From Paraburkholderia metrosideri (GTDB lineage: Bacteria > Pseudomonadota > Gammaproteobacteria > Burkholderiales > Burkholderiaceae), in the NCBI RefSeq assembly GCF_904848625.1, contig NZ_CAJHCP010000007.1, forward strand, positions 62,001 to 126,000: a stretch of DNA of 64,000 nucleotides. Direction: 5' to 3'. Numbering within the stretch: position 1 is the first letter of the stretch; each line of letters starts with the position of its first letter. This document shows, piece after piece, positions 26,987 to 36,609 of this stretch. A model generated the notes under the pieces. It searched no databases and was not told where the DNA came from. It saw only the letters and a list, made by a program, of their open reading frames with translations. A program made the position numbers and the translations under genes.

Positions 26987-27422
26987 CAGATGCTGGCTAA
27001 TTGCCACCAGGTGATTTCCCTCAAACGCGGGAATGCGTAGGCGCGCCGGCATATGACGCTTGGTGCCGAATGCATCGCTCCATAGCTGGTCCACTATCCC
27101 TCGGTCAGCCGAGCGCGGGGTGCGTACCCGCCTCTGACGCGCCCTCCGGCGTAAGCCGCCCGCTTCGTTCGCATGCAAAAAGCATGAGATGGGCAATGTC
27201 CGAAAAATTCTCCACGTTGCCGGTCCAATTGCTACACTTTGCGCAGAATTCGTAGTCCGCTCCGGACATCGTTGTTTCGCGCTGCGTTTTGTCTTCCATT
27301 AAGACAGGCACAGTCGAGCAACCTCAATCATCGCGAGGACAATCCGCTCCCGACTTTTCCCAGTTTCTTAAGCTTGATGTCCGCTACGAAGGGTGTCTTC
27401 CGCCCCAACAAAAGGCTAGGTT
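26987..27422. other. Intergenic region between TetR and the first barrel gene
   Basis: This stretch presumably contains the promoter of the + strand barrel/DUF1254 genes. A 54-codon minus-strand frame (27105-27269) with a CAKC motif is open but has no recognisable ribosome site or family. No other feature was recognised. Confidence 0.4.
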
Positions 27423-28238
27423 ATGAAGCCAAAAAAAGCGCAGAAGGATGTAGCAACTCGTCGCAAGTTAGCCTTTGTACTACTCGTATTTTTTTCGGCG
27501 GACGCGGCCGCGCAAAGCTCGGCGGACGATGCAAATCGAAGCAATAATCCGCTTAACCTGGCGCCTTCGTTCAACGTCCAGAACTACTACACTCCCAGCC
27601 TTTTTGGCATCAGCGGCCACACGAATGACCTTCTGTTGCGGCCGACTATTCCAGTCGGCCCTCTGGGACCCATCGGAGTGCCAGAAATATTCCGCGCAAC
27701 CGTCCCTGTAAGTACGCGGCCTGACCCGACCGGCGGATATAACACCGGCCTGGGTGATGTCAATCTATTCGACATTTTTCTGCTATCGCAATCTGACATC
27801 CAGTTCGGCGTCGGTCCGTTAATCACAGCACCCACCGCCACCGACCCTAGTCTGGGGACAGGGAAGTGGCAGGCTGGACTGGCGGCAGTTGCGGTCAGCG
27901 CTACGAAGGCCCGCCTGCTCGGCGCGCTTGTTCAATGGCAGCACTCCTTCGCCGGCCAGAGCAGCCGACCGACGACACAGTCTCTCACTGTCGAGCCCTT
28001 CGGTATTTTCAATTTGCCGGAGGGTTGGTACATCCGTTCCACGGGTATCTGGACCTTCGATTTGCAGCATGGCAGCTACTACATCCCGGTCGGCCTCGGT
28101 GCAGGTAAGGCATGGAAGAGCGGTTCAACCATCTACAACGCGTTCCTTGAGCCACAGTACTCGGTCGCTCACTCCGGTTCAGGTGTGCCACAGTTCACCA
28201 TCTTTGCTGGACTCAATATAACGTTCGGCAAGCAATGA
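27423..28238 (+). CDS. Predicted outer-membrane beta-barrel protein 1
   Basis: A 271-aa protein with a signal peptide (RRKLAFVLLVFFSADAAAQ; cleavage near residue 31). The rest is alternating amphipathic beta-strand sequence rich in Gly, Asn, Pro and aromatics, ending FTIFAGLNITFGKQ with a near-terminal Phe as in many barrel proteins. It resembles the uncharacterised transporter-like barrel proteins found beside DUF1254 genes. It is followed by a second barrel gene after 45 bp, so they probably form an operon. Substrate unknown. Confidence 0.65.
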   Translation: MKPKKAQKDVATRRKLAFVLLVFFSADAAAQSSADDANRSNNPLNLAPSFNVQNYYTPSLFGISGHTNDLLLRPTIPVGPLGPIGVPEIFRATVPVSTRPDPTGGYNTGLGDVNLFDIFLLSQSDIQFGVGPLITAPTATDPSLGTGKWQAGLAAVAVSATKARLLGALVQWQHSFAGQSSRPTTQSLTVEPFGIFNLPEGWYIRSTGIWTFDLQHGSYYIPVGLGAGKAWKSGSTIYNAFLEPQYSVAHSGSGVPQFTIFAGLNITFGKQ

Positions 28239-28283
28239 ACTTCGCCGAAAACGTCAGATACTTTCGAGTTGCGAGGAAAGGCC

Positions 28284-29258
28284 ATGAACTGCAATGACCG
28301 CCAGGCAAGCCACTACTTCTTTCGCTCGCGAGTGCTCACGACTCTGTGTGTCGTCTCTACGGCCGGTAGCATTTCGCTCAGCGCCTCTGCTACCGAAGGC
28401 GGCATCGGTCGCCCCATTACCGGGATGCAAATAGCTCCATACGCGGGCATCGTTCCGCCGACGGACGACTGGATTGTCTTGATTACGTCGATTTATTACG
28501 AGGGTTCGCTCGGGGCTAGTAAGTCGATTCCCATCGCGGGCACAGTGACAGAGGGTCTCGACTATCACATCTCATACAACCTCATCAACGCAGTCAAGAC
28601 CTGGGGCATCACCGCAGGCGGGTGGAATTTCGCCTCTTCGTTTGGCGTTCCAGTGCAGTACACAGATGTCTCGTCATTTCATGGACGTTTGCCCGATGAC
28701 CACGCGACGCAGTTTGCCGACATCTTCTTTACGCCGGTGGTGGCAGGCTACCACCTGACGAAGACAGACCATGTTGCGCTTAGCGTACAGATTTACGCTC
28801 CGACGGGCGCGTACAACACAAACAATCTTGCGAATGCCGGCCAGAACACATGGACCTTCACACCCACAGTCGCGTACACCAAGATTCTCCCAAAAGAGAA
28901 CGTCGAGTTGTCGTTGAACTACGGCGTGGAGTTTTATGCCCCCAATAACGACACCCACTATCACAACGCGCCTGTCAGCGTACTCGACCTGATGGCACTC
29001 AAGCGCTTTACAGGCGGCTGGGGTTTAGGTGTCGTCGGTGGTTGGATTCAGCAACTTGGCGGCGACTCCGGCGGGCTAGCCGCACTCGTGGATGGTGCCG
29101 GCGGCCATTCCATCGGTATTGGCCCAGTCGTGACCTGGGCCGGCAAGGTAAGTAAGACGCCCGTGTCTGCGTCTTTGCGGTGGGTAAACGAATTTGAAGT
29201 AAGTAATCGGCCAAAGGGCAATGCTGTGCAGCTCTCGGTGAGCGCCACGTTCCAGTGA
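28284..29258 (+). CDS. Predicted outer-membrane beta-barrel protein 2 (Phenol_MetA_deg-like)
   Basis: A 324-aa protein with a signal peptide (VLTTLCVVSTAGSISLSASA; cleavage after about residue 37) and a C-terminal Phe-Gln end. The repeated strand pattern (GLDYHISYNLINAVKTWG, VALSVQIYAPTGAY, NVELSLNYGVEF) matches the SphA/MetA-pathway outer-membrane protein family, thought to aid uptake of hydrophobic substrates. The ATG at 28284 has GAGGAAAGG upstream; the upstream TTG is less likely. Confidence 0.72.
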   Translation: MNCNDRQASHYFFRSRVLTTLCVVSTAGSISLSASATEGGIGRPITGMQIAPYAGIVPPTDDWIVLITSIYYEGSLGASKSIPIAGTVTEGLDYHISYNLINAVKTWGITAGGWNFASSFGVPVQYTDVSSFHGRLPDDHATQFADIFFTPVVAGYHLTKTDHVALSVQIYAPTGAYNTNNLANAGQNTWTFTPTVAYTKILPKENVELSLNYGVEFYAPNNDTHYHNAPVSVLDLMALKRFTGGWGLGVVGGWIQQLGGDSGGLAALVDGAGGHSIGIGPVVTWAGKVSKTPVSASLRWVNEFEVSNRPKGNAVQLSVSATFQ

Positions 29259-29264
29259 AAATCT

Positions 29265-29287
29265 GCAAGCTGGCTTCGCCAGCTTGC
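29265..29287. terminator. Strong hairpin between barrel and DUF1254 genes
   Basis: A perfect 10-bp stem with a TTC loop (29265-29274 and 29278-29287) starts 7 bp after the barrel-protein stop codon. There is no T-run, so it is either a Rho-assisted terminator or an mRNA-stabilising element. Confidence 0.5.
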
Positions 29288-29426
29288 GTAGCCTCAAACG
29301 TCGGCTGTCTGGCTAGCCGCAGTGAGTTTGTTAAGAGGGGAATGGCAGTACGGTGTTGGGTTCGCGAGGGCCGTCTGCTTGCCTGGCTTAAACAGAAAGC
29401 TTCCGAACTATTTGAAAGGAGTTTTG

Positions 29427-30881
29427 ATGCCCCGAATCCTGAGGTTGCCAATGCTCACGGCAGCAACTGCGGCGGTTTTGGCTTGCGGAACCACTTCCGC
29501 GCAGACGGTGGACACGCGAATCGGCAAAATCGATTTGTTCGAAGGTGTTCCCGCCAGCGCACAGACTGTCCAGAAGCTCTTTGACGAGTCGGATTTTCAG
29601 CGAGCATCGCAAGCGTACGTGTGGGCCTTGCCGCTAGTTGGCTTTGCTCAATGGCAGGCCGACGCGCGCAACGTCTTTGGTGCCAAAGACACGGACATGG
29701 TGATTTACCAATCAGTGCAGGACAAGCTTGGAATTTTGACGGCGAATGCAACGACGCCATACATTATCGGCTTGCCTGACCTGTCGAAAACGGGTCCGCT
29801 CGTGATTGACTACCCTGCCGGAAACTCTGCCGGAGGCGTGGGTGATTTCTGGCAGCGTCCGCTAACCGACATGGGCGAGACAGGGCCGGATGCAGGTAAA
29901 GGCGGCAAATATCTGGTAGTGGGACCTGGCCAGGAGGCCCCGCGCGCGAACGGATACCGCGTGGTTCATTCGCCGACGGTCAACATCTTTGTCGCTTTCC
30001 GTGCGCTCGACGCCGACCCGGCGAAGGCGAATTCCTTGATTCAGAAATTCCGCATGTACTCGTACGCGGACCGTGCCTCATCCTCGCCAACCCGCTTCCT
30101 GCGGCCCGATGGCCGAAAGTGGTCTCAGGTTCCGCCGCGAGGCTTGGCTTATTGGGAAAGGCTTGCTGACATTATCCAGCGGGAGCCGGTCATGGAGCGC
30201 GACCGCGTCATGATGGGCATGCTTCAGCCACTGGGCCTCGAGAAAGGCAAGCCGTTTGCGCCGGACGAACGTCAACGCAAGATTCTCGAAGATGGCGCAA
30301 AGATAGGTGAGCTATTTGCGCAGGCCAATGCATTCGACGGTCGCGCACCGGGGGCACAATACCGGTCCGGCGCGCAATGGCGTTATGTCATCGCTTTCGA
30401 CCCATCGCAGGAGTCGAAGTATTACACGCAGGTGGACGGACGGGCCGACTATTTCTATCAGGCGGTCACGACATCCAAAGGCATGGTTACGCGGACACCC
30501 GGCGTCGGGCAGGCCTATCTGGCCGAGTACCGTGACAAAGACGACCAGGTGCTCGATGGCAGCAAAAACTACGTTCTCCACGTGCCTGCGAATCCGCCCG
30601 CGAAACTGTTCTGGTCGCTGACGGTGTACGACACTGACCAGCGCGTCTTAATCGATAACGGGAAAGGCGTCGCGGACAAATCCTCCCGGCAGGATTTGTT
30701 GAAGAACGCGGACGGTTCCGTGGACATATATGTTGGAGCGGACGCCCCCTCCGGCAAGGAAAAAAACTGGATTCCATCTGTTCCCGGGAAGGCCTGGTTT
30801 GCCATGTTCAGACTCTACGGGCCACTTCAGCCTTATTTTGACGCGGCGTTTGAGTTGCCGGACTTCGAACAAGCCAGGTAA
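29427..30881 (+). CDS. Secreted DUF1254/DUF1214 protein 1
   Basis: A 484-aa exported protein with signal peptide LPMLTAATAAVLACGTTSAQ. The N-terminal DUF1254 domain covers about 40-180 (AYVWALPLVGFAQWQ; GDFWQRPLTDMGETGPDAGK) and the C-terminal DUF1214 domain about 350-470 (GSKNYVLHVPANPPAKLFWS; SVDIYVG; FRLYGPLQPYFD). The family is widespread in environmental bacteria without a proven activity. AAGGAG precedes the start at 29427. It is a paralogue of the next gene, 88 bp downstream, and both sit behind two barrel genes. Confidence 0.85.
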   Translation: MPRILRLPMLTAATAAVLACGTTSAQTVDTRIGKIDLFEGVPASAQTVQKLFDESDFQRASQAYVWALPLVGFAQWQADARNVFGAKDTDMVIYQSVQDKLGILTANATTPYIIGLPDLSKTGPLVIDYPAGNSAGGVGDFWQRPLTDMGETGPDAGKGGKYLVVGPGQEAPRANGYRVVHSPTVNIFVAFRALDADPAKANSLIQKFRMYSYADRASSSPTRFLRPDGRKWSQVPPRGLAYWERLADIIQREPVMERDRVMMGMLQPLGLEKGKPFAPDERQRKILEDGAKIGELFAQANAFDGRAPGAQYRSGAQWRYVIAFDPSQESKYYTQVDGRADYFYQAVTTSKGMVTRTPGVGQAYLAEYRDKDDQVLDGSKNYVLHVPANPPAKLFWSLTVYDTDQRVLIDNGKGVADKSSRQDLLKNADGSVDIYVGADAPSGKEKNWIPSVPGKAWFAMFRLYGPLQPYFDAAFELPDFEQAR

Positions 30882-30969
30882 GCACTAGCAGAGGCATCAG
30901 ACCATCAAGCGAGGCGCCTAGATGGCAAGCGCCAAACGTCTCGCGCCACAAGTCACATCGGGAGCTGTT

Positions 30970-32484
30970 ATGTACAAGTATCCGAAATGCGGACGTCGAT
31001 ACGCGGTTGTTCTCGCTGTGCTCGGCACGCCAGCCGTCGCTGCGCCCCCTACGTACAAGATGACAACTCCCATCCCGCAAGAAATCACAACCCCTGACCA
31101 GGTTGATACGCGGATTGGCCAACTCAATTTTGTCGACGGTGTTCCGACAACGGAAACCGCACAGAAGGTCTATGACAACCTCGATTTCACTCGTGGAGTC
31201 GAAGCATTCCTGAACGGTATTCCAGGAGCATCGCTCGTCGCCCTGCGTGCGGGGCTGCGAGAGGTTGGCGCAGTCGGCAGTACGGTTGGCGTGTTCGAAT
31301 CCCTGATGGATTCCAAGTCTCTATTCCTGACTGCGAACACCGAGACGGTGTATTTCTGGAACTGGATGGACCTGAAGAACGGTCCGGTAGTGGTTGAAAC
31401 GCCGCCGAACATCCTAGGTGTGGTCGACGATTTCTGGTTCCGCTACGTGACCGACCTTGGGAACGCAGGTCCTGACAAGGGTAAAGGCGGTAAATTTCTA
31501 TTTGTGCCACCCGGATACAAGGGGCAGTTGCCGAAGAGCGGATACTACATCGTGAAGTCCCCGACGTTCGGCAACCTCCTCTTCGGTCGGGCGTTCATGA
31601 AGAACGGCGACCCGCGCCCCGGTGTCGCGAGCCTGAAGGAGCGCCTGCGCGTGTATCCTCTCTCGCAAGCCAGTTCACCTCCGCCTACGAACTTCGTCAA
31701 TTTGTCTGGCCGCGTCATGAACACGATTCATGCGAACGACATCAAGTTCTATGGCGAGGTCAATCAAATCATTCAGGAGGAGCCGGCGGGCGCGTACGGT
31801 CCTGATATGACCGGACTGTTTGCGTCCATTGGGATGGAGAAAGGCAAGCCTTTCTCACCTGACGCAAGGATGACGAAAATTCTCACCGACGCTGTTGCCG
31901 TCGGTAACGCGACCGCGCGTGCAATCGACTTCGCCAACCGCGACAAAGCAGTACTGATTTATCCCGACCGGCATTGGACCACGCCATTTGTTGGCGGCAG
32001 CTATGAGTGGCTGAACAACGGCGCGCGAAACTTTGACGCCCGAACGATGTTCTTCTATGCAGCTACTGTCGATACGCCGGCGATGGCGGTCGCCATGCCA
32101 GGAATCGGCTCGCAGTACGCAGCTGCGAATTATGATGCAGCCGGCAAGCCATTCGACGGTGCGAAAAACTACACGTTGCATGTGCCACCCAACGTTCCAG
32201 TGAACAATTTCTGGTCGGTCGTACTTTACGACACACAAACGCGCTCGATGCTTCAGACGGACCAGCAGTTTCCGAGTCTATCTAGTGAGAAAGGGCTCAC
32301 GAAGAATCCTGATGGCTCAGTCGACCTGTACTTCGGTCCAAAGGCGCCAGCAGGCAAAGAGAGCAACTGGGTACAGACCATTCCTGGAAAGAGCTGGCTA
32401 ACGATTTTCCGCCTATACGGTCCGCTCGCACCCTGGTTCGACAAGAGTTGGAAGCTTAATGACATTACGGAGACGGTACCCTGA
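30970..32484 (+). CDS. Secreted DUF1254/DUF1214 protein 2
   Basis: A 504-aa paralogue of the preceding gene with its own signal peptide (YAVVLAVLGTPAVA). It shares DTRIGQLNFVDGVP, the PDKGKGGKFLFVPPGY block, the DUF1214 segment GAKNYTLHVPPNVPVNNFWS and the C-terminal FRLYGPLAPWFD. The start at 30970 has GGGAG upstream. Tandem duplication followed by divergence is evident. It may process or bind hydrophobic compounds in the periplasm together with the barrel proteins (inference). Confidence 0.85.
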   Translation: MYKYPKCGRRYAVVLAVLGTPAVAAPPTYKMTTPIPQEITTPDQVDTRIGQLNFVDGVPTTETAQKVYDNLDFTRGVEAFLNGIPGASLVALRAGLREVGAVGSTVGVFESLMDSKSLFLTANTETVYFWNWMDLKNGPVVVETPPNILGVVDDFWFRYVTDLGNAGPDKGKGGKFLFVPPGYKGQLPKSGYYIVKSPTFGNLLFGRAFMKNGDPRPGVASLKERLRVYPLSQASSPPPTNFVNLSGRVMNTIHANDIKFYGEVNQIIQEEPAGAYGPDMTGLFASIGMEKGKPFSPDARMTKILTDAVAVGNATARAIDFANRDKAVLIYPDRHWTTPFVGGSYEWLNNGARNFDARTMFFYAATVDTPAMAVAMPGIGSQYAAANYDAAGKPFDGAKNYTLHVPPNVPVNNFWSVVLYDTQTRSMLQTDQQFPSLSSEKGLTKNPDGSVDLYFGPKAPAGKESNWVQTIPGKSWLTIFRLYGPLAPWFDKSWKLNDITETVP

Positions 32485-32824
32485 AGCGTAACGAGTGAAT
32501 CCGGTTCCAAGTCGCCCCGCAACGGTCATGTTCCGACGGCCTAACCGGCCGCCGCTTCCACCACGGTCAACGGGATTATCACGGAAGCGACGACCGGAGG
32601 CTCGAGTGTGCTACTCAGCTTAAATCCAAGCGGATTCCATCAAGCCCAGAATCTTGCTAGACGCTAGTTGATTGCGGACATCGGCATTGCGCCTTGGCAA
32701 TGCATCTTCTAGCTTGTCCACTCTCGAAGCTTTTCGACGCGAGTTCGATAGAGCTGTCGCACGCTGCCGCTTCTAATGCCCTCTGCGCTTGAGACTGAGT
32801 GGGTTCACATCAGTCACCACATCG

Positions 32825-33043
32825 CTAGCCGTGGCTATCGACCCACGCGCGACACCATGAAAGGCCGGCCGATTCCGCGTCTTCATCAGTATCGAATACG
32901 CCAAGCACTCCAGACGCCACTACAACCTTCGAATCGCGCATGATTGTGCCGCTTCCGGCGAATCGTTCCTGGTGCAGGACATCTTCCTCCTGCAGGATGG
33001 CATGGCCCCACAACGTATATCCGCGGTATTGGTCAGTTTGCAT
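32825..33043 (-). CDS. 72-aa small protein, paralogue of the one at 51.3 kb
   Basis: A 72-aa protein (YRGYTLWGHAI; ASGVLGVFDTDEDAE; AWVDSHG) that aligns end to end with the protein encoded at 51285-51503. Two independent copies of identical length with conserved sequence strongly support a real gene. No family name or function was recognised; the compact, acidic, aromatic-containing sequence suggests a small folded cytosolic protein. Flanking 32485-32824 and 33044-33445 hold nothing recognised. Confidence 0.72.
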   Translation of the reverse strand: MQTDQYRGYTLWGHAILQEEDVLHQERFAGSGTIMRDSKVVVASGVLGVFDTDEDAESAGLSWCRAWVDSHG

Positions 33044-33445
33044 CGGTCGACCTTTGAAGGTCCTCTATCGGTTTTTATTGTTGCTTAGCTCAACTTGGCC
33101 GGCTCGACACCTGCCTACTGTTCACCCGTGCGGTGTCGACACCTGCCATCTTCAACGCAGAGTCAATCATGCTCAGTTCCTCAACGAAGTCGAGCGCCCA
33201 ATCTCCGCCATCGCACCGCATGGTCGTGCCGTCATGCAATCAGATAAGATAACCAACCGAAATGCAATTGACCCGGACGGTTTCGGCTTTGTGATGAGGA
33301 GAGGTACGAGCAAAGTGGTCAATATCACAGGACATCGGCTCGGAACGGTGTGATAAAAGAAGGTGTTTCCAGACCGAGGTCGGTCGCGGGATGGTCGTGG
33401 TCGGCATAACGCTGCTAACCGGGCGACGCTTTCGCGTCGCCGTGT

Positions 33446-33979
33446 TCATTTGATGAGTTTCAGGACATCGCGAAACTTGGGATGTTGGCAGGACCGCAAC
33501 CACTCGAACGCAATCATCTCCACTGTCGCGACTTCGGCGCCAGCTCGCGCCAGTCTGTCTATTGCTGCCTCACGGTCCGATGGTCTTCTCGACCCTATCG
33601 CGTCGCTGACGAGGGTGACCTCCAATCCGTGGTTCATCAGACCCATCGCAGTCTGCAAAACGCAAACGTGCGCCTCACAGCCTGCAACTATCGTCCTCGT
33701 GACTTCGCATGACAATACGTCAACAAGGCCCTCAGCAGCCGCGTCGAAATGGTGCTTCACGATGATGCGCGAGCATAGAGCTTTGATTGTCTCGTCGTTC
33801 TCGCCAAGATGCCGCGGTGTCTGCTCTGTGCCGACGACCGGGACACCAAGCATCTGCGCAATTTTTCCCAGCCGAGCGGCTTGACTCACAATCAACGTAC
33901 CCTCATGGATGACAGGCATAAGCCTAGCCTGCAAGTCCACGAGGACGAGAGCCGACGACTCTATAGCGTGTAGCATCAT
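33446..33979 (-). CDS. Isochorismatase-family (YcaC-like) hydrolase
   Basis: A 177-aa cysteine hydrolase. The catalytic triad is visible as Asp in LVLVDLQ, Lys in IIVKHHFDA and Cys in VAGCEAHVCV, with the usual cis-peptide region before the Cys. This family hydrolyses amides or vinyl ethers (nicotinamidase, isochorismatase, YcaC). The start is uncertain because ATGs at 33991, 33979 and 33976 are close together and no strong ribosome site is seen. It stands alone. DNA from 33980 to 34713 shows no further recognisable gene. Confidence 0.82.
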   Translation of the reverse strand: MMLHAIESSALVLVDLQARLMPVIHEGTLIVSQAARLGKIAQMLGVPVVGTEQTPRHLGENDETIKALCSRIIVKHHFDAAAEGLVDVLSCEVTRTIVAGCEAHVCVLQTAMGLMNHGLEVTLVSDAIGSRRPSDREAAIDRLARAGAEVATVEMIAFEWLRSCQHPKFRDVLKLIK

Positions 33980-34713
33980 GCATCCATCCATGAAAGAGCT
34001 AACCGGTGCGGGACGTGCCAAACAATGCAATTGGAAAAAACCGGCGTCGCGTTCAATAAATCGGATTGAGCTGCAGGCAACCTTGCTCACCATCAAGACG
34101 CGTGAACGTTCGGAAGCCAAACGCCTGTCCTTAGCTTATGTCAAAGCGACGTCGGAGCATTAACTTCACCCAATACAAACCGTTGCCCTGGTCCAACGAC
34201 AGTTGTATCTGACACACTATCGATGGTGGAGGATTGGCGGGTTGACCTGACGTCATTGGCCCGCTGGGTTCATGCATGCAGTGACCGCATTCTGCCCGAG
34301 CACCTCCGCAGGCCCGTGATGTGAGTCGCGCACCAGTAGCGCAACACCCGCTAATATTCTTTCGGTCAGTGCGTGACGCGCTCAACAGCCGAGGTCGGCG
34401 TCGTCCATGGACGATGAAAATGCTGCTGTTTTCCAAGCCAGCGACGTGTCCTCGCTGTCCTCGAACGGCGAGATGGGCGCTCCTGTGGTGTGCGTTGGGC
34501 ACTTCTTTAATGCGGCCCGGCGTTCAACAACATAGATGCATGCTTGTCGGTAGTTCAGCATGAATGCGAGCAAACGCTACCCGATGCTGTATGCAAGCGT
34601 CGTGCTCTTCGCGCCGGTGTCGTGCAAGCAGCCCGGACCACATATCTCATCGTATGAACTGTCGACAGCGCTGCCAAGCTAGACTAGCTTAGCAAGTTTC
34701 ATATTTGGAGCAA

Positions 34714-36000
34714 CTAGGACAAGAACGACTCGATAAAGCAAACCCCGGCACCGAAGTTATCGTCGAAGGCTTTAACTCTCAATTCGGCAACCTCATCTGC
34801 GCTCATGTCCGCCGGGTAAATCCTCAACAACTTCATTCGGCTATCGATGCGCTTTAGCGCAGCCTTGTCTCCAGCCTTCTGAGCAATTGCTGCCCACTCC
34901 GGCAAAATCCGAGTTTCCGCTTGACTGTCGCCGTACATGCCTTGATAGAAGGCTTCTTCATAGCCGGCCAAAGCCTTCGAAATATCGCGGCAATATAGAT
35001 GAAATCGGGCTTCGAGCCAGGTTATATAGTAGCCAACTACCGGGACTCCATATGTCTTTTCCTTAACAATCGCAAGCAACTGTTCTGCACGAGCTTTGTC
35101 GCCCATGATGCGATGCTTGTTGTAAAACAGCAGAGTGGTGAGACATCTCAGATAGTAGACGCCGTCCGCGCTTATCTCTTTCCTCGCGAGCATGTCACTC
35201 TCCTCGGTGAGAGTCATCGCAAACTGAGACGGTGTTGGCGGCGGAGCGTCTCGCTCAATGGCATCTGCAATTAAATGTCGGTACTGTTTGTCAATTTTTT
35301 GCAGAAATCGCCCAATCCAGACCCAAAAGACAATGCCCGAATATTGTCCCTGCCCAAGAGCGTCGAGAAGCTCGAAGCATGTCTCCAACGACGGCGTGGC
35401 CTTTCCTGCACCCCATTTCCGGACTAGCTTCTTATTGTCGTCAATATCATGGTCGGTCGGCTTATCCGCATACGTTTCTGACTTGCCAGAGTAAATCTCA
35501 GCAAGGTCAAGCCACGACTTACCCGCATGATGCAATGGGTAGTGAAATGCGACCTTGAGGGGCGACTCCGAACGCAAGAGTTCGACGACGTCAACGAAAT
35601 CAAACGGCTCGCGGTTCAATAGTTTCAACCACCATCCCGCATATGGGATGATGAATTCGGGGACCAGCTTCTCTTCGACAAAGCGCGACCGCCCCCAAAT
35701 GGAGGCGCGACTGTTCAATATCAAAGACTTGTATACATCGAGAAAGCGGCGGAACGCCTCGAAGCAAAGGTCCCCCAGTCCCGGTGGCGCAATATCATCT
35801 TCAAGGCGCGCTTGCAGGACATCAAGGATTTCGTCGAGAAGACTAAAATCTTTGCCTTTTTGCTCTCGAACGAACTGCTTCAGGTGGTCATAGGCAGGGT
35901 CGTTGCCGTCAGTCAGCACCAGGCCGCTGCGAACGGCCAGGAAGGCGATGATTTCGCCAATTGTCGGAAATGCCGTGTCGCTCGCAACGTACTTTGCCAT
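34714..36000 (-). CDS. Hypothetical protein, 428 aa
   Basis: A long, coding-like, mostly helical protein with no recognised family. Noticeable are a Trp/Tyr-rich central block (IVFWVWIGRFLQKIDKQYRHLI) and a C-terminal region with TPR-like spacing (ALAGYEEAFYQGMYGD; EWAAIAQKAGDKAALKRI). No signal peptide or membrane segment is evident. The ATG at 36000 (MAKYVASD) is used; a GTG at 36006 is possible. It lies 51 bp downstream of a small SMP-like gene in the same direction and may be cotranscribed with it. Base composition is somewhat more AT-rich than the core genes, consistent with acquired DNA. Confidence 0.65.
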   Translation of the reverse strand: MAKYVASDTAFPTIGEIIAFLAVRSGLVLTDGNDPAYDHLKQFVREQKGKDFSLLDEILDVLQARLEDDIAPPGLGDLCFEAFRRFLDVYKSLILNSRASIWGRSRFVEEKLVPEFIIPYAGWWLKLLNREPFDFVDVVELLRSESPLKVAFHYPLHHAGKSWLDLAEIYSGKSETYADKPTDHDIDDNKKLVRKWGAGKATPSLETCFELLDALGQGQYSGIVFWVWIGRFLQKIDKQYRHLIADAIERDAPPPTPSQFAMTLTEESDMLARKEISADGVYYLRCLTTLLFYNKHRIMGDKARAEQLLAIVKEKTYGVPVVGYYITWLEARFHLYCRDISKALAGYEEAFYQGMYGDSQAETRILPEWAAIAQKAGDKAALKRIDSRMKLLRIYPADMSADEVAELRVKAFDDNFGAGVCFIESFLS

Positions 36001-36051
36001 GTTCACTGTCTGTTGTTTGGGGAACAGGCGTGCTCCCCGTCCACTTAAAAT

Positions 36052-36240
36052 TCACCGTTTTATCTTGCCCGGCGTTACTTTCTCTGCGCCCTGCGAATTT
36101 GCCTGATGAGCTTTTCGCATTGCGGCGCTCATTGCTCTCGCCGCAAACGAGTCCTTCCTGACCTGACCGTTCCCGGCCTTCGCCGCCGCTGAGTAGATAC
36201 GCGACGCTGCCTCGATAGTCATGCTCTGAACCGTAGCCAT
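36052..36240 (-). CDS. 62-aa SMP-like (seed-maturation-type) small protein
   Basis: A short protein with TIEAASRIYSAAAKAGNGQV and then DSFAARAMSAAMRKA. This pattern matches bacterial relatives of the plant seed maturation protein (SMP) domain, thought to be stress or desiccation related. A good GGAGG site lies 6 bp upstream of the ATG. It is too short for long-ORF calling but the ribosome site and motif support it. The neighbouring gap 36241-36609 shows nothing recognised. Confidence 0.65.
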   Translation of the reverse strand: MATVQSMTIEAASRIYSAAAKAGNGQVRKDSFAARAMSAAMRKAHQANSQGAEKVTPGKIKR

Positions 36241-36609
36241 AGATAGCCTCCATCGTTTTCCCGCGTGGAAGGTGTTAGTCTGCTGTCGCGGGTCCCAGCA
36301 GCACTGAAGTCTCCGTATGTTATTTCTCGAGAGGGCGGTAGCGAAGCGCACTTTCAGTGGAAACTGTTGTCAAGGGGGCCGTCGTCTGACCTCGGGCTCG
36401 CCAGGCGAGTAAGGCAAGCCGCGCTGATTGCCTCGCCCTTATTTTCGTGAATACCCTTTGGTGGAGAAGCGCGTCGCCATATCGTGAGCACTGCCTTCAC
36501 CATCGTCCCAAGCATCGTAGAGATGCCCCTCGGAGCCAGCGTCACCCGTTAGCCGTTCGCCTCAGGGCGCTAACTTCGCCACCCTGTCTGGTATCTCAAG
36601 GCTAACTGC

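Noticed and set aside
27105..27269. 54-codon minus-strand frame with a CAKC motif
   Set aside because: No ribosome site, homologue or conserved neighbour; kept only as a note in the intergenic entry.
34121..34713. Several overlapping short frames
   Set aside because: None has a start signal or recognisable sequence; the region is treated as non-coding.
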